A DNA stretch of 22,835 bases from DATDAW01 sp036525185 (GCA_036525185.1 DATDAW010000001.1:1-22835), one strand, 5' to 3'. Positions 1-8,175 are shown, numbered from the stretch's first letter. The notes: generated by a model from the letters alone, not told the origin. Program-made: numbers and translations.

Positions 1-533
1 CCCTGGATGACCGTTATAAAGAACCGGGCCAATACCGCTGCGTTGGTATCTGGCGTCAATTCGCCCTCCGCGATGGCCCGTTCGAGCCGAGCCTGGAGCA
101 CCGCCCGGGATCGGTGCCGCCGGTTCGCAAGGGAAGTCCGAACGGAATCGGCAGCGGGAGAGCTGTGCGTCAACGCAGTCGAAAGCATGCAGCCAATCGG
201 TTGGTCCGGGCGGGTCGCTTCGCGGGCTACCGTTCTTAACAATTGCTCAAAGGCCCTCCGAACAATCGGCTCCCCGTCGAGGATGGGTAAAAAATATCCA
301 CCGGCACCAGCCAGATACCGGTCCATCGCCGCGTCGAACAAGCGGGCTTTGTCTCCGAAAGTCGCATAGAGACTGGACGTGCTGATTCCCATCACTGCGG
401 TCAGCTCATCGAGCGCTGTTCCCTCATAGCCCCGCTCCCAAAAGAGTTTCATCGCACGATCCAGCGCTTTCTCGCGATCGAATGCTCGTGGACGACCGCG
501 GGCGAGTCGGACCTCCGTTATTTTTGAATCCAT
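1..533 (-). CDS. TetR/AcrR-family transcriptional regulator, partial (C-terminus beyond window)
   Basis: The reverse strand is open from an ATG at 533 to the left edge, giving 177 codons with no stop, so the C-terminus is missing. The protein begins MDSKITEVRLARGRPRAFDR. A typical TetR helix-turn-helix follows at about residues 20-65: ALDRAMKLFWERGYEGTALD, then the recognition helix region GISTSSLYATFGDKARLF. The remainder is helical, with IGCMLSTA near residue 118, as in the ligand-binding part of AcrR-type repressors. TetR proteins bind operators as dimers and leave them on binding a small ligand. It is divergent from the SDR gene, with 80 bases between the starts, so repression of that oxidoreductase and autoregulation are the obvious inference. 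The ligand cannot be told. A typical family member is 190-200 residues, so little is missing. Confidence 0.9.
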   Translation of the reverse strand, partial: MDSKITEVRLARGRPRAFDREKALDRAMKLFWERGYEGTALDELTAVMGISTSSLYATFGDKARLFDAAMDRYLAGAGGYFLPILDGEPIVRRAFEQLLRTVAREATRPDQPIGCMLSTALTHSSPAADSVRTSLANRRHRSRAVLQARLERAIAEGELTPDTNAAVLARFFITVIQ

Positions 534-613
534 CGTTTCATTTAAACCTTGCCCGAAAACAAATCTCGTCCACAATGAATGTTTATGAAACGGTCACTCC
601 AAAAAACAAACCT
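534..613. promoter_or_regulatory. Divergent promoter region with inverted repeat, putative TetR operator
   Basis: This is the 80-base gap between the TetR and SDR starts. CGTTTCAT (534-541), directly abutting the TetR start codon, is repeated in inverted form as ATGAAACG (585-592). AAAC (544-547) and GTTT (581-584) roughly extend the match. The arms lie 43 bases apart, which is too far for a single TetR dimer site, but each could be part of a separate site. The second arm lies inside the reading frame if the SDR starts at the alternative ATG at 575. No clear -35/-10 pair was identified. Confidence 0.35.
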
Positions 614-1378
614 ATGAATCGTTTAAAAGGTAAAATCGCCATCATTACCGGTGCCAGCTCAGGAATAGGGCGGGTCACAGCAAAGCTCTTCGCCAACGAA
701 GGCGCCCGCGTTGTCGTCGCGGCACGCAGGGAACCGGAGCTAACGACACTCGTTTCGGAAATTACCGCTGAAGGCGGCACAGCGGTTGCGTTGGCCGGCG
801 ACGTCAAGTCGGAGGATTTCGCAAAAAGCCTGGTGGACGCGGCGCTGCATCATTTCGGTCGACTCGACATCGCATTTAACAATGCTGGAACATTAGGCGA
901 GATGGGACCTTCCACGGGGGTTTCCCAGCAGGGATGGAGCGACACGCTCGCAACGAATCTCACCAGCGCTTTTCTGGGCGCCAAGCATCAAATCCCCGCC
1001 ATGCTCGCAGCGGGGGGCGGGTCCATCATCTTTACTTCCACGTTCGTAGGTTACACCTGCTCCTTTCCGGGCGTGGCGGCTTACGCTGCAAGTAAATCAG
1101 GCCTGATTGGGCTGACTCAAGCATTGGCCGCAGAGTTCGGCCCGCAGGGCGTGCGCGTGAATGCGCTTCTTCCCGGCGCGGTAGACACGCCGATGTTCCG
1201 GGAAAAGAACGACACTGCCGAAACCCAGGCTTTCCTGGCTAACATGCACGCGCTCAAACGGGTGGCTCTCCCTGAGGAAATTGCCCGCGCAGCGTTGTAC
1301 CTCGCCTCCGAGGATTCCTCGTTTGTCACCGGCACGGCTTCGCTGGTCGATGGCGGCCTCTCGATCACGAGGACGTAA
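614..1378 (+). CDS. SDR-family NAD(P)-dependent oxidoreductase
   Basis: This is a classical short-chain dehydrogenase/reductase of 254 residues, the usual length. Visible motifs are the Rossmann glycine motif TGASSGIG (12-19), the NNAG motif (89-92), Asn115 in the TNL segment, and the catalytic YxxxK (Tyr157, Lys161). The C-terminal part has the usual LPGAVDTPMF and a VDGG motif near the end. AARR after the second strand (residues 36-39) suggests NADP(H) preference. The substrate cannot be inferred. I chose the ATG at 614 because MNRLKGKIAIITG matches the family N-terminus. An in-frame ATG at 575 would add 13 residues, and neither start has a good ribosome binding site. The gene is divergent from the TetR regulator, a common pairing for inducible SDR genes. 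Confidence 0.9.
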   Translation: MNRLKGKIAIITGASSGIGRVTAKLFANEGARVVVAARREPELTTLVSEITAEGGTAVALAGDVKSEDFAKSLVDAALHHFGRLDIAFNNAGTLGEMGPSTGVSQQGWSDTLATNLTSAFLGAKHQIPAMLAAGGGSIIFTSTFVGYTCSFPGVAAYAASKSGLIGLTQALAAEFGPQGVRVNALLPGAVDTPMFREKNDTAETQAFLANMHALKRVALPEEIARAALYLASEDSSFVTGTASLVDGGLSITRT

Positions 1379-1392
1379 GCTTGCATTTTGTA

Positions 1393-1419
1393 GCAGCCGG
1401 GTTCACTGAACCCGGCTGC
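1393..1419. terminator. Perfect 12-bp hairpin between convergent genes (terminator or dispersed palindrome)
   Basis: GCAGCCGGGTTC (1393-1404), loop ACT, and GAACCCGGCTGC (1408-1419) form an uninterrupted 12-bp GC-rich stem. It lies 14 bases after the SDR stop and 26 bases before the stop of the convergent SYLF gene, the right place for a two-way terminator. Neither side has a long T-run (AGCTTAGTTTC on one side, TACAAAATG on the other). A dispersed palindromic repeat is therefore an alternative. Confidence 0.5.
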
Positions 1420-1445
1420 AGCTTAGTTTCTTAAGAGTGAGGGCC

Positions 1446-2003
1446 TCAGCGCGACGGCGTGTATCTCGTGATCTTTGATCCCTCCAGTCCAAGGCCGCCC
1501 ATCAGGCCTTTTTCGTTGAAAAAGAAGGTGTAGATTCCCTTTCTCACACTGGTCGTGCTCAGAGAGACGGACTTGCCTTTGTCCACGACAACGATGCCCG
1601 GCGCGGTGCCCAGTTCCCAGCCGCCTTCTCTGTCCAGATGCGAAAGGGATTTCTTGTCCATGAAGAACATGGCGTAGCCGAACTTCTTGACACCGGCTTC
1701 CAAGCCGTACGAGGCAGCCGTACTGTTGTAGTAGCCGAGTGTGCGGTCGCCTCTGAGAAGGGCGCCGTCCCCCCGGTGTGCCGTGATCACGAAACCTCCC
1801 TTAAGAATGCTTGGGAAAACGAGCACGGCATACGCATCACGGGCGAGATTTTTAGCTGCTGCGTCTTGGGCGACAAGCTGCTGCAACGCGACGCGTGCTT
1901 CACGATTGATCTGGGCTGCGCTCTTGGCGTTGGCGCTCGTGGGCAGGATGGTGGTGAGGCCGAGGCATAAGAGCACGGCAGTAAGAATGGCGGTTATTTT
2001 CAT
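1446..2003 (-). CDS. Exported SYLF-domain (Ysc84-like, DUF500) lipid-binding protein
   Basis: The protein has 185 residues with a Sec signal peptide: positively charged start, hydrophobic core, and a probable cleavage after TSANA at about residue 26. The mature part is a SYLF domain, recognised by YAVLVFPSILKGGFVI, the GALL and GYYNSTAASYGLEAG segments, FGYAMFFM, a WELGTAPGIVVVDKG block and the end segment GLMGGLGLEGSKITR. SYLF proteins bind phosphoinositides in eukaryotes. In bacteria they are usually secreted or envelope-associated and of unknown role. The protein is complete and of normal length for a stand-alone bacterial member. It is convergent with the SDR gene across a hairpin. No Shine-Dalgarno sequence is visible before the ATG at 2003. 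Confidence 0.88.
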   Translation of the reverse strand: MKITAILTAVLLCLGLTTILPTSANAKSAAQINREARVALQQLVAQDAAAKNLARDAYAVLVFPSILKGGFVITAHRGDGALLRGDRTLGYYNSTAASYGLEAGVKKFGYAMFFMDKKSLSHLDREGGWELGTAPGIVVVDKGKSVSLSTTSVRKGIYTFFFNEKGLMGGLGLEGSKITRYTPSR

Positions 2004-2033
2004 GGCGGGGCAGTCTGATGTTCTGATTTGGGC

Positions 2034-2814
2034 CCTAGACGCCGATCTCGGCGCGGCAGGCGGTTATTTTGCTGTAAATCGGCGGGTGGTGCTCCTCAAG
2101 CGGGCGCGGAACGCGAAAGCACTCGTTCAGGACATCGACGACCGAGTCGCGGGTCTCGGTAAGCCTTGGCTGTGCGTTGTGTACGTCCATCTGCGTGCCA
2201 GCACCTTCCTTATAACTAACGTGCCCGCACCGCCTTCCGGACGTTCCGGCGGTATCGCGACAAGGCACGGGCGATTGCCGAGCCTCGTCGCGTCAAGCCT
2301 TGGGCAAGAGCGCGTGTTCTTTGACGAGTGGCACGCGTTCTTGCCCAAATCGAGAACAAGCTTGGTCTCACCAATCGACACGAAACCGCAAGCGGTAGCT
2401 CCGGAAGTCAGGTGGGTGATTCGCCGGAGCAAATTGCCGCGGAAGGCCAGGTGCTGGCGTCCATGAAATAACGAAGAAATCAAGCGAGCTACGGCGCGAT
2501 CACAGAAGATTTTTGAACAGAGAAAGCAGAGGCGACGATTCTCGCGGTATCGCCGCTATGGCCTCGGGATCGGCGTTAATCGGGCGTGTGGCGAGGGGAT
2601 CGTTGGCGCTACTGGCGTCTGGGCGTTTCCCTATTTCTGGCTAGCGGGTGGCGCAGCGATCGCAGGGACGGTCAACCTGCGTGGCGCAGACCGCTCACCG
2701 CTCCTCGATTCAGTGGTCTGTGCGCTTCAGAAGGCCCGCAGTGATCGCGTGGTCGTAGGATAGCTCAACATGACCTATTCGGCCGGTGTCAGCGGGCCGC
2801 GGGAAAGGCATCAT
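2034..2814. other. 781-base region without a convincing gene; decayed coding traces
   Basis: No intact recognisable gene lies between the SYLF start and the end of the next gene. On the plus strand a frame interrupted by one TGA runs from 2220 to 2471. A second frame is open from 2467 to 2760 (98 codons) but has no ATG, GTG or TTG near its beginning. It contains a basic stretch rich in R and K, then a hydrophobic segment (GIVGATGVWAFPYFWLAGGA). On the minus strand a 51-codon ORF (2035-2190) follows an AAGGAAGG-like sequence, but its product is unrecognisable. The picture fits old, eroded genes rather than a promoter region. Confidence 0.4.
2220..2471 (+). pseudogene. Possible gene remnant, one in-frame stop, unknown product
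   Basis: This plus-strand frame is bounded by TAA codons (2217-2219 and 2469-2471) and broken once by TGA at 2322-2324. Before the stop it reads as a basic helical stretch (FRRYRDKARAIAEPRRVKPW). After it comes LAQIENKLGLTNRHETASG and then an acidic/glutamine tail ending QVLASMK. The composition looks protein-like, and a GTG at 2328 could start a 47-residue peptide. I do not recognise a family. It may equally be a chance open frame. Confidence 0.25.
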
Positions 2815-5577
2815 CTATGGCGTCGAACGCTGTTCCCGCCGTTGCACACCAATCTCCAGGGTCCCGGCCGTCCCGGTGGCGGGGAGAAACACTGCGAGCA
2901 ACCCCGGCGAAAGCATTTCGACAGGAACCGGTTCGTCCTCCCAGCGGGCACCGTATACATAGTCCGATTTTAACCCCAAGAGAATGGAGCGCCGGCTGTT
3001 CGCTTTGAACGAAGGCTGCAACCGACCGCGAAAAGACGTGTTGCTATCCGCGAAGCGATACTCCAACGGGAGAACTTCGAAGCCTACAGTTAGCTTTCCG
3101 GGACAATAGCACGAGGCGAAAAAGCTCATCACCGGTGTGGAAAGACCGGAGAAGTGATGCCAGCCGCAGCCCCGCCCGCTTTCGATCAGGAAGTGTTCGA
3201 AACAGTTGTAGGACTCCCCCGTTTCAATCCTCCAAGCCTCAAGCACAGCCTGGGCAATGCGGAGTGCCAGATCGGGCCGTCCCAGATCGAGCGCCGTCTT
3301 CCAAAAGCACCATTGATGCGCGATCCAAACTGTCCCGACCCAATAACCATCCTTGTGATAGTACGGCGCGTTTTGATCGACCGCGGTCAATCCCATGTCC
3401 GTCCAAAGCCGGCCTGAATCGAAAAGCCTTTCCAGGAGGAGTCTCTCCTGCGCATCATCGCAGATGCCCGCCACAAGCGGATACGCCCCGTCGAGGCCCA
3501 GGTTGAAGTTTGCACCGCTGCCATGACGCAAAATGCCCTCCGGCTCTCCCTTAACACTGTGGATGACATATGAAAAATAGCCCGCATCGGGGTCCCAGGC
3601 GAGGTTCTGCAATGCGGCGGAAAAATTGCTAACGTCATTCCGGTAACCTTCGACGTCGCCGGTCCTGTCGAGCATGTCTGCGAATGTGGCCAGGCTCTTT
3701 GCCGCACGGATGGCGTGTGCGGTCACGCTGGCCGTTGTAACACGATCAGCTAGACCGCCTGCATGGACATGTTTTTGCGGAGGATAGTCATCCCATCCTC
3801 CGGAGTTGTAAAAATAATCCCAACTTCGGAGAAGGCTGGATTTCAGATTCCGCATGGTGGAACCCGGCGTATGCCCTGCAAAGAACAGGTAGTATTGCCG
3901 GACCGCGTCGTAGTGCCTTGCCAGGAAATCGAGGGAGCCGGTCTGATTCCAGATTTCATGGTAGAGGTGGATCTGCATCGGCACCATGCTGCCGTGGTGA
4001 ATAAACGCGGCGTGCGGGTTGCCGGGTTCGGTCAGGTATTGTGCAAGGTTTTCCTCCGCCTGAGCGGGATCGATCTCCAACAGTCCGAGTCCGATGAAGC
4101 CGGAATCCCACGTGTAGAGCGAATCCCACAACCGGCCGGGCGTGCGGTGGCGGATGTATTGGCGTTGGGTGTAGATGGGAAAGACGATATTGGTCAATGT
4201 GGTCGTCGCCATCAGGTTCTGACCGAAAGTTAGGTCTGCGCCGGCTTCGTCCGGCTGGAACGTGAAAGCTTTGCCCTTGGCCTCCGCATGAGCAGCCTCC
4301 TTGTCGATCGTGCCATTGGCAAAGGCGGCGAGCCCGCGCTCGACTTCGGTCCGCGAACCTTCGCAGACCAGTGCCCAAACCACACGCCGGGAATCCGGTG
4401 GCAGGGACAAAGGGCGGAGAAAGACATTGGTGAAATGGCCTTCACTGTCTCCCCGCAGCACTTCATTGACATGATCGTGGGTCTTTGCCCGCAAGAAGAC
4501 GTCCAACTCGCTGTTGAAAATTTCGCGAATTTCAAAATCGCCGCCCTCCCATGCGAGACCATGAAATGCGGAAACATCGGCGTATTTAAGGATTAGGGAG
4601 TTTCCATTGGGGCCTTGCCACCGAGCAGGCACCCATCCGGGTTCGATTTTCTGCAAAGGAATCTCTCCGGAGATCCCACGCTCGGGAACCAAGGCCAGAA
4701 ACACGATTTCGGCTTCCGAGCCACCGGCGAGAGCGTTCAGGGAAAGTGAATACGAACCGGAATCCAAATCGCCCAAAGGAATCCGCTGCGTCGCAGGTGC
4801 CTCGTTGGCCGTCAAAAAATCGATTCCATGCAGGGTGCCACCGGCTGCCGTAGAAAATTCAATCCGCCATTTGCCTCCGCCGCCGGGACTAGTCGAGCGG
4901 CAGAGGATTAGCAAATGCGCGTCAGGCACTGGGTCTTTCAACTCAAAATAGTAGCTGACTGAATCCCCCTGATGGCGACCAAATCGGCCGCCCAGGGCGC
5001 TGCCATCGAGGAAGTTCTGTCCGCGAATTTCGCCTTGGAGCAACCCGTCGGCGCGGAGTCCGTCGGTGGCTTCCCGTCGCGCAAACGTGAGGCGCGCATA
5101 ATCGAGCGGGTGCTTCAGAATCGACCCTTGGGGTAGAACCGGAACAACTTTCCGGATCGCTTCCCGGGAGTTCTGCCACGGCGAAGGCCAGGCCAGAGAT
5201 GCCATGAAATGCAGCGCTGCGGCGCAGGGAGAACGGGTGGCGTTGACCAGCTCACATCGCACGAGCAAGCCCGAAATGCCCTCGACAGCCGAATAGGAAA
5301 CATCCGCGTAAACTTGATCCTTCCACACGATCTCGTGGCGGAAAGAGAAATACTCGAAACGCGGCGAACACTGCCAGGGATGATATCCCGACTCCCAACC
5401 CGCGCTTGGAACTTCCGCCCTCCGGCGATAGAGCGCCGGAACCACGTTAAAGTCAAACCTCAGGCCGTTCTCTTTGTCCGCAATGTGCGCCGCCCCGGCA
5501 TACCGTTTCCCGTACGGCCCCCAGGGAGGCAAATCAAGATCGTGATCCTTGGTGCGGAAGGGGGTATGGGCGTCCAT
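2815..5577 (-). CDS. Large (alpha/alpha)6-barrel glycoside hydrolase, MGH1-like / GH63-related
   Basis: The protein has 920 residues and no obvious signal peptide. Residues 1 to about 440 look like beta-rich accessory domains, and about 450-830 carry a six-hairpin toroid typical of the GH63/GH37/MGH1-like group. Seen in order are LWDSLYTWDSGF (483-494), HHGSMVPMQIHLYHE (527-541), SGGWDDYPP (592-600), a DGYWVGTVW segment (743-751), and GESYNCFE with CGWHHFSG (787-811). By comparison with the group, Asp596 or Asp597 is the candidate general acid and Glu788 the candidate base; this is inference. The C-terminal 80 residues look like a small beta domain. Specificity is unknown: glucosidase, mannosylglycerate-hydrolase-like and rhamnosidase-like activities all occur in such folds. 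It lies 115 bases downstream of the GHL6-type hydrolase on the same strand, so the two are probably co-transcribed. No Shine-Dalgarno sequence precedes the ATG. Confidence 0.8.
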   Translation of the reverse strand: MDAHTPFRTKDHDLDLPPWGPYGKRYAGAAHIADKENGLRFDFNVVPALYRRRAEVPSAGWESGYHPWQCSPRFEYFSFRHEIVWKDQVYADVSYSAVEGISGLLVRCELVNATRSPCAAALHFMASLAWPSPWQNSREAIRKVVPVLPQGSILKHPLDYARLTFARREATDGLRADGLLQGEIRGQNFLDGSALGGRFGRHQGDSVSYYFELKDPVPDAHLLILCRSTSPGGGGKWRIEFSTAAGGTLHGIDFLTANEAPATQRIPLGDLDSGSYSLSLNALAGGSEAEIVFLALVPERGISGEIPLQKIEPGWVPARWQGPNGNSLILKYADVSAFHGLAWEGGDFEIREIFNSELDVFLRAKTHDHVNEVLRGDSEGHFTNVFLRPLSLPPDSRRVVWALVCEGSRTEVERGLAAFANGTIDKEAAHAEAKGKAFTFQPDEAGADLTFGQNLMATTTLTNIVFPIYTQRQYIRHRTPGRLWDSLYTWDSGFIGLGLLEIDPAQAEENLAQYLTEPGNPHAAFIHHGSMVPMQIHLYHEIWNQTGSLDFLARHYDAVRQYYLFFAGHTPGSTMRNLKSSLLRSWDYFYNSGGWDDYPPQKHVHAGGLADRVTTASVTAHAIRAAKSLATFADMLDRTGDVEGYRNDVSNFSAALQNLAWDPDAGYFSYVIHSVKGEPEGILRHGSGANFNLGLDGAYPLVAGICDDAQERLLLERLFDSGRLWTDMGLTAVDQNAPYYHKDGYWVGTVWIAHQWCFWKTALDLGRPDLALRIAQAVLEAWRIETGESYNCFEHFLIESGRGCGWHHFSGLSTPVMSFFASCYCPGKLTVGFEVLPLEYRFADSNTSFRGRLQPSFKANSRRSILLGLKSDYVYGARWEDEPVPVEMLSPGLLAVFLPATGTAGTLEIGVQRREQRSTP

Positions 5578-5692
5578 TTTTAAGTATTAAAGGTTTTTAG
5601 AATGTCCGGAGAGGGTGGAAATATTCCAGCGCTAGAAAGGCAAACCTCCTGTCCTCTTGTTGGGAGTTATTTTTCGAACCCGACTGGGATTC

Positions 5693-7606
5693 CTAAGTGG
5701 CTATTACCACCATTTCGTGACCTTCGATGATCTCGAGGGGAATGCTAACGCGGTGGGAGCCTTCGGTGAATCTTAGTGGTTTTCCAGCCGGTTGAAGTGT
5801 CACGGATTTGACCGGTCCCGGAACGTGGACGTCCAGGTGGAGGTTTCTTGCCGGGACTGCGTCTTCGACGACCTCCAAGAGCCTGGCGCGTTTTTCGGGA
5901 ATGAAACTAATCAAGTGGACCACCGTCAGCCCCGGCTTGAGGCCGACAACGGCATCGACATACGCGGGCGCCTGGATGCGCAGCATAGGATTGGGCAGGA
6001 GGTGGCGCAGCGCGATGTCGACGAGGTGACGTGCCGGGATGTTACCGTGTTCCGCGTAGGCTCGGAAAACTGGCAGGGCAATGCGGACGGTGTTCTCCGT
6101 GGCGAGTGCCGCCGCGTAGGGTGATGCCTCCAGCCTCGCTGGGGTTTGGGCATGCGAGGAGAAATGGCGCCAGGTGCGTTCGAAATAGGGCTCCACAATG
6201 GTGGCAAGCGCGGTTTCGCCATTTTGGGGAGTCAAGCGAACGCCGCGCTCGTAGAAGGCGTGATCGCTGTCGGGCAGAGCGCCGCGGAGCGGTTCCGGGA
6301 AACGCAGGTACGTGACGGTAAAAGGTGACGGTTCAGCGCCGTCAACGGACACGTGGAGCACCCGCCCGCCTTTGACACCGTAGGCATCCAGCCGGGATTT
6401 CAACGATTCGTCGGGAATGATCGACTCCGGGATAACGACGACTTTGTAGTCCTCCCAGGGAGTATCCTCGGTGACAAAATCGAATTGGTAGTGCAATTCC
6501 TTCAATGCCCGCATGACACCAGCATAGACGCGGTCGTCGTGCGATTGCTGGCGGATTAGGACGGCAATTTCCTTAGGACTGACGGCATCACGGACAAAGG
6601 GCTCGCAAGCTTCGACGTGACGATAAACCGTGCCGATGACTTCATACGCGCCTTTGTCGAGCTTTCCGGACGGATGCAATTGGTCGCCGATGCTGCAACG
6701 CGCGCCATGAGCGAGGCCCTGGGCACAATCGTAAAGCAGCGAGGGCACGGCGCGCAAACCGCCAAAATCGGCCCAACTCTTGTGAAACCGCCCGGTCATC
6801 GCCGTGAACGGTTTGCCCAGTGTTTTTACGTAACGTATGTATGTCGGAAGATAGGAATATCCCCACTGACCCGTGGGCAGTGCTTCAATTTCGACATGGC
6901 GCAGGTATTTAATCTCGTCCTTGAGCTGGAGCAGGGGCCGGCTGTTGAACCACACGGGGACATCCCGCTGAAAACTAGCGATGAGCGTGGTATAACGCTC
7001 CATGTAACCGTGAACAACCTGCCGCGCGTAGGTTTTTCGATCCGCCTCGTCTCCGGCGTCGAGCCCGGCCCGGTCCATTCCAGCCTTGGCCCAGACCGAC
7101 ACACTTTGCTGGTCCCAGCACATATCCAGAAAAATTCCGTCCACAGGACTGAATTTCTGCATGACCTCGGCTATTTGATCCGCCAGGTAATCGGCATACG
7201 GGCTGGACATATCGAGGATTTGCCAGCTGAAAATGTCGCCGCTGAGTGGTTTGCGATAGGCCCGAGTGCCTTCGGGAGTGAGGACGACCCATTCCGGATG
7301 CGTGTCAGCGGCAAATTCGTCGCACATGACGCTGAGGTAAATCGGTGTGGCGATGCCGCGCGATTTCAGGGCGTCGATCTGGCGTTCGAGAAGGTTTTCG
7401 CCAAGGTGTGGATGCCGGGCGGGACTTGGTGTGTCGTAATACAGATGCCCGTGATGACATTTGGCAAACAGCGTGATGCTGTTTACGCGCGCTTCCGCCA
7501 GGGTATCGGCAAATTCTTCGGGATCAAAAGCCGCTCCGATAGCGGGGATAAACGGGGACGTGTGGAAGTCGAGATGAATCTGGCGGAAGTAATCTTCGGG
7601 GAACAT
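5693..7606 (-). CDS. GHL6/GH151-like glycoside hydrolase with trimerisation-type domain
   Basis: The protein has 637 residues without a signal peptide. The N-terminus has the signature QIHLDFHTSPFIP (9-21) and VNSITLFAKCHHGHLYY (41-57), which I associate with the hypothetical glycosyl hydrolase 6 group, related to GH29-like TIM barrels and including GH151 alpha-L-fucosidases. DGIFLDMCWDQ (156-166) has Asp161 at the likely nucleophile position. HVEIEALPTGQWGY (237-250) supplies Glu239 or Glu241 as possible acid/base. Residues from about 345 to 450, with an alpha/beta pattern (AVLIRQQS, VVVIPESIIPDESL), look like a beta-galactosidase trimerisation domain, and the C-terminus is beta-rich. Alpha-fucosidase is one possible activity, unproven. 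It is the upstream gene of the two-hydrolase unit, divergent from an ankyrin fragment. Confidence 0.8.
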   Translation of the reverse strand: MFPEDYFRQIHLDFHTSPFIPAIGAAFDPEEFADTLAEARVNSITLFAKCHHGHLYYDTPSPARHPHLGENLLERQIDALKSRGIATPIYLSVMCDEFAADTHPEWVVLTPEGTRAYRKPLSGDIFSWQILDMSSPYADYLADQIAEVMQKFSPVDGIFLDMCWDQQSVSVWAKAGMDRAGLDAGDEADRKTYARQVVHGYMERYTTLIASFQRDVPVWFNSRPLLQLKDEIKYLRHVEIEALPTGQWGYSYLPTYIRYVKTLGKPFTAMTGRFHKSWADFGGLRAVPSLLYDCAQGLAHGARCSIGDQLHPSGKLDKGAYEVIGTVYRHVEACEPFVRDAVSPKEIAVLIRQQSHDDRVYAGVMRALKELHYQFDFVTEDTPWEDYKVVVIPESIIPDESLKSRLDAYGVKGGRVLHVSVDGAEPSPFTVTYLRFPEPLRGALPDSDHAFYERGVRLTPQNGETALATIVEPYFERTWRHFSSHAQTPARLEASPYAAALATENTVRIALPVFRAYAEHGNIPARHLVDIALRHLLPNPMLRIQAPAYVDAVVGLKPGLTVVHLISFIPEKRARLLEVVEDAVPARNLHLDVHVPGPVKSVTLQPAGKPLRFTEGSHRVSIPLEIIEGHEMVVIAT

Positions 7607-7724
7607 GATGGGAGATGCAGGTGATTAGCGGAAATAAGCGGGGAGGGAAGGAAAATCCGTCTGCGATCTTTCGCGGTTTTTCACGGTCGGCTTCGGTGCT
7701 CGCAGAGCGCCGCACCAGCAAGAA

Positions 7725-7747
7725 AAACCTGTTGTGACGCAAGGTTT
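7725..7747. promoter_or_regulatory. Short dyad upstream of the hydrolase unit, possible operator
   Basis: AAACCT (7725-7730) and AGGTTT (7742-7747) form a 6-bp inverted repeat with an 11-base spacer. It lies 119 bases upstream of the GHL6-type hydrolase start, and the spacing would suit a dimeric repressor. The match is short and no promoter boxes could be assigned, so support is weak. Confidence 0.15.
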
Positions 7748-7765
7748 GTATGGAATCTGTCCGGC

Positions 7766-8095
7766 ATGCGGTTGCCGTTTCTCCCCCAGCTTGCCGGCGA
7801 AGAGGCTGCCAATTCCGAGCTGGTCGATGCCGCCCGCGCCGGTGACGTTGTAAAACTGCAGATGGCATTGGATCGCGCGGCGACGATCAATTACCAAAAC
7901 CCGTTTGGCGAAACGGCGCTCATGAATGCCGCGGATGCCGGTGAAATGGAAACGCTCAAGCTCTTGATCGCAAAGGGGGCTGATCTCAACATCCTCAACA
8001 AGCAGAAACGCTCCGCTCTTTTCTTTGCGACTCTAATGCGGAAGGAGGCTGCGGGTCGTTTTTCGGATGTTGCTCAACCCTGCGGATCCAAATAG
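7766..8095 (+). pseudogene. Ankyrin-repeat protein fragment
   Basis: The frame encodes 109 residues. Residues 17-90 contain two ankyrin-type repeats: ELVDAARAGDVVKLQMALD, then the canonical GETALMNAADAGEMETLKLL and IAKGADLNILNKQKRSALFFA. The third repeat breaks off after SALFFATL and continues as an unrelated tail (about 20 residues), so the 3' end looks deleted or fused to foreign sequence. There is no signal peptide or clear ribosome binding site at the ATG, and the residues before ELVDA do not look like a native start. Ankyrin repeats bind proteins. This is probably a leftover of a longer gene, though a short functional protein cannot be excluded. Confidence 0.55.
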
Positions 8096-8175
8096 TCCCT
8101 GGAACAATATCGTTTGGAATACCGACCTGGCTGGGAAGTGAACGGATTTGGTTCGTGCCTTAGCCGTTTTGCGCC

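Noticed and set aside
2035..2190. 51-codon minus-strand ORF with a possible ribosome binding site
   Set aside because: No recognisable product, and the AAGGAAGG-like sequence is too far from the ATG for a good site. Kept only as a remark in the region entry.
1741..2466. 241-codon plus-strand open frame
   Set aside because: Its first 88 codons are antisense to the SYLF gene, and the remainder is low-complexity and unrecognisable.
6617..7624. 335-codon plus-strand open frame
   Set aside because: Exactly antisense to the GHL6-type hydrolase, which has recognisable motifs along its whole length. The antisense product has no recognisable domain.
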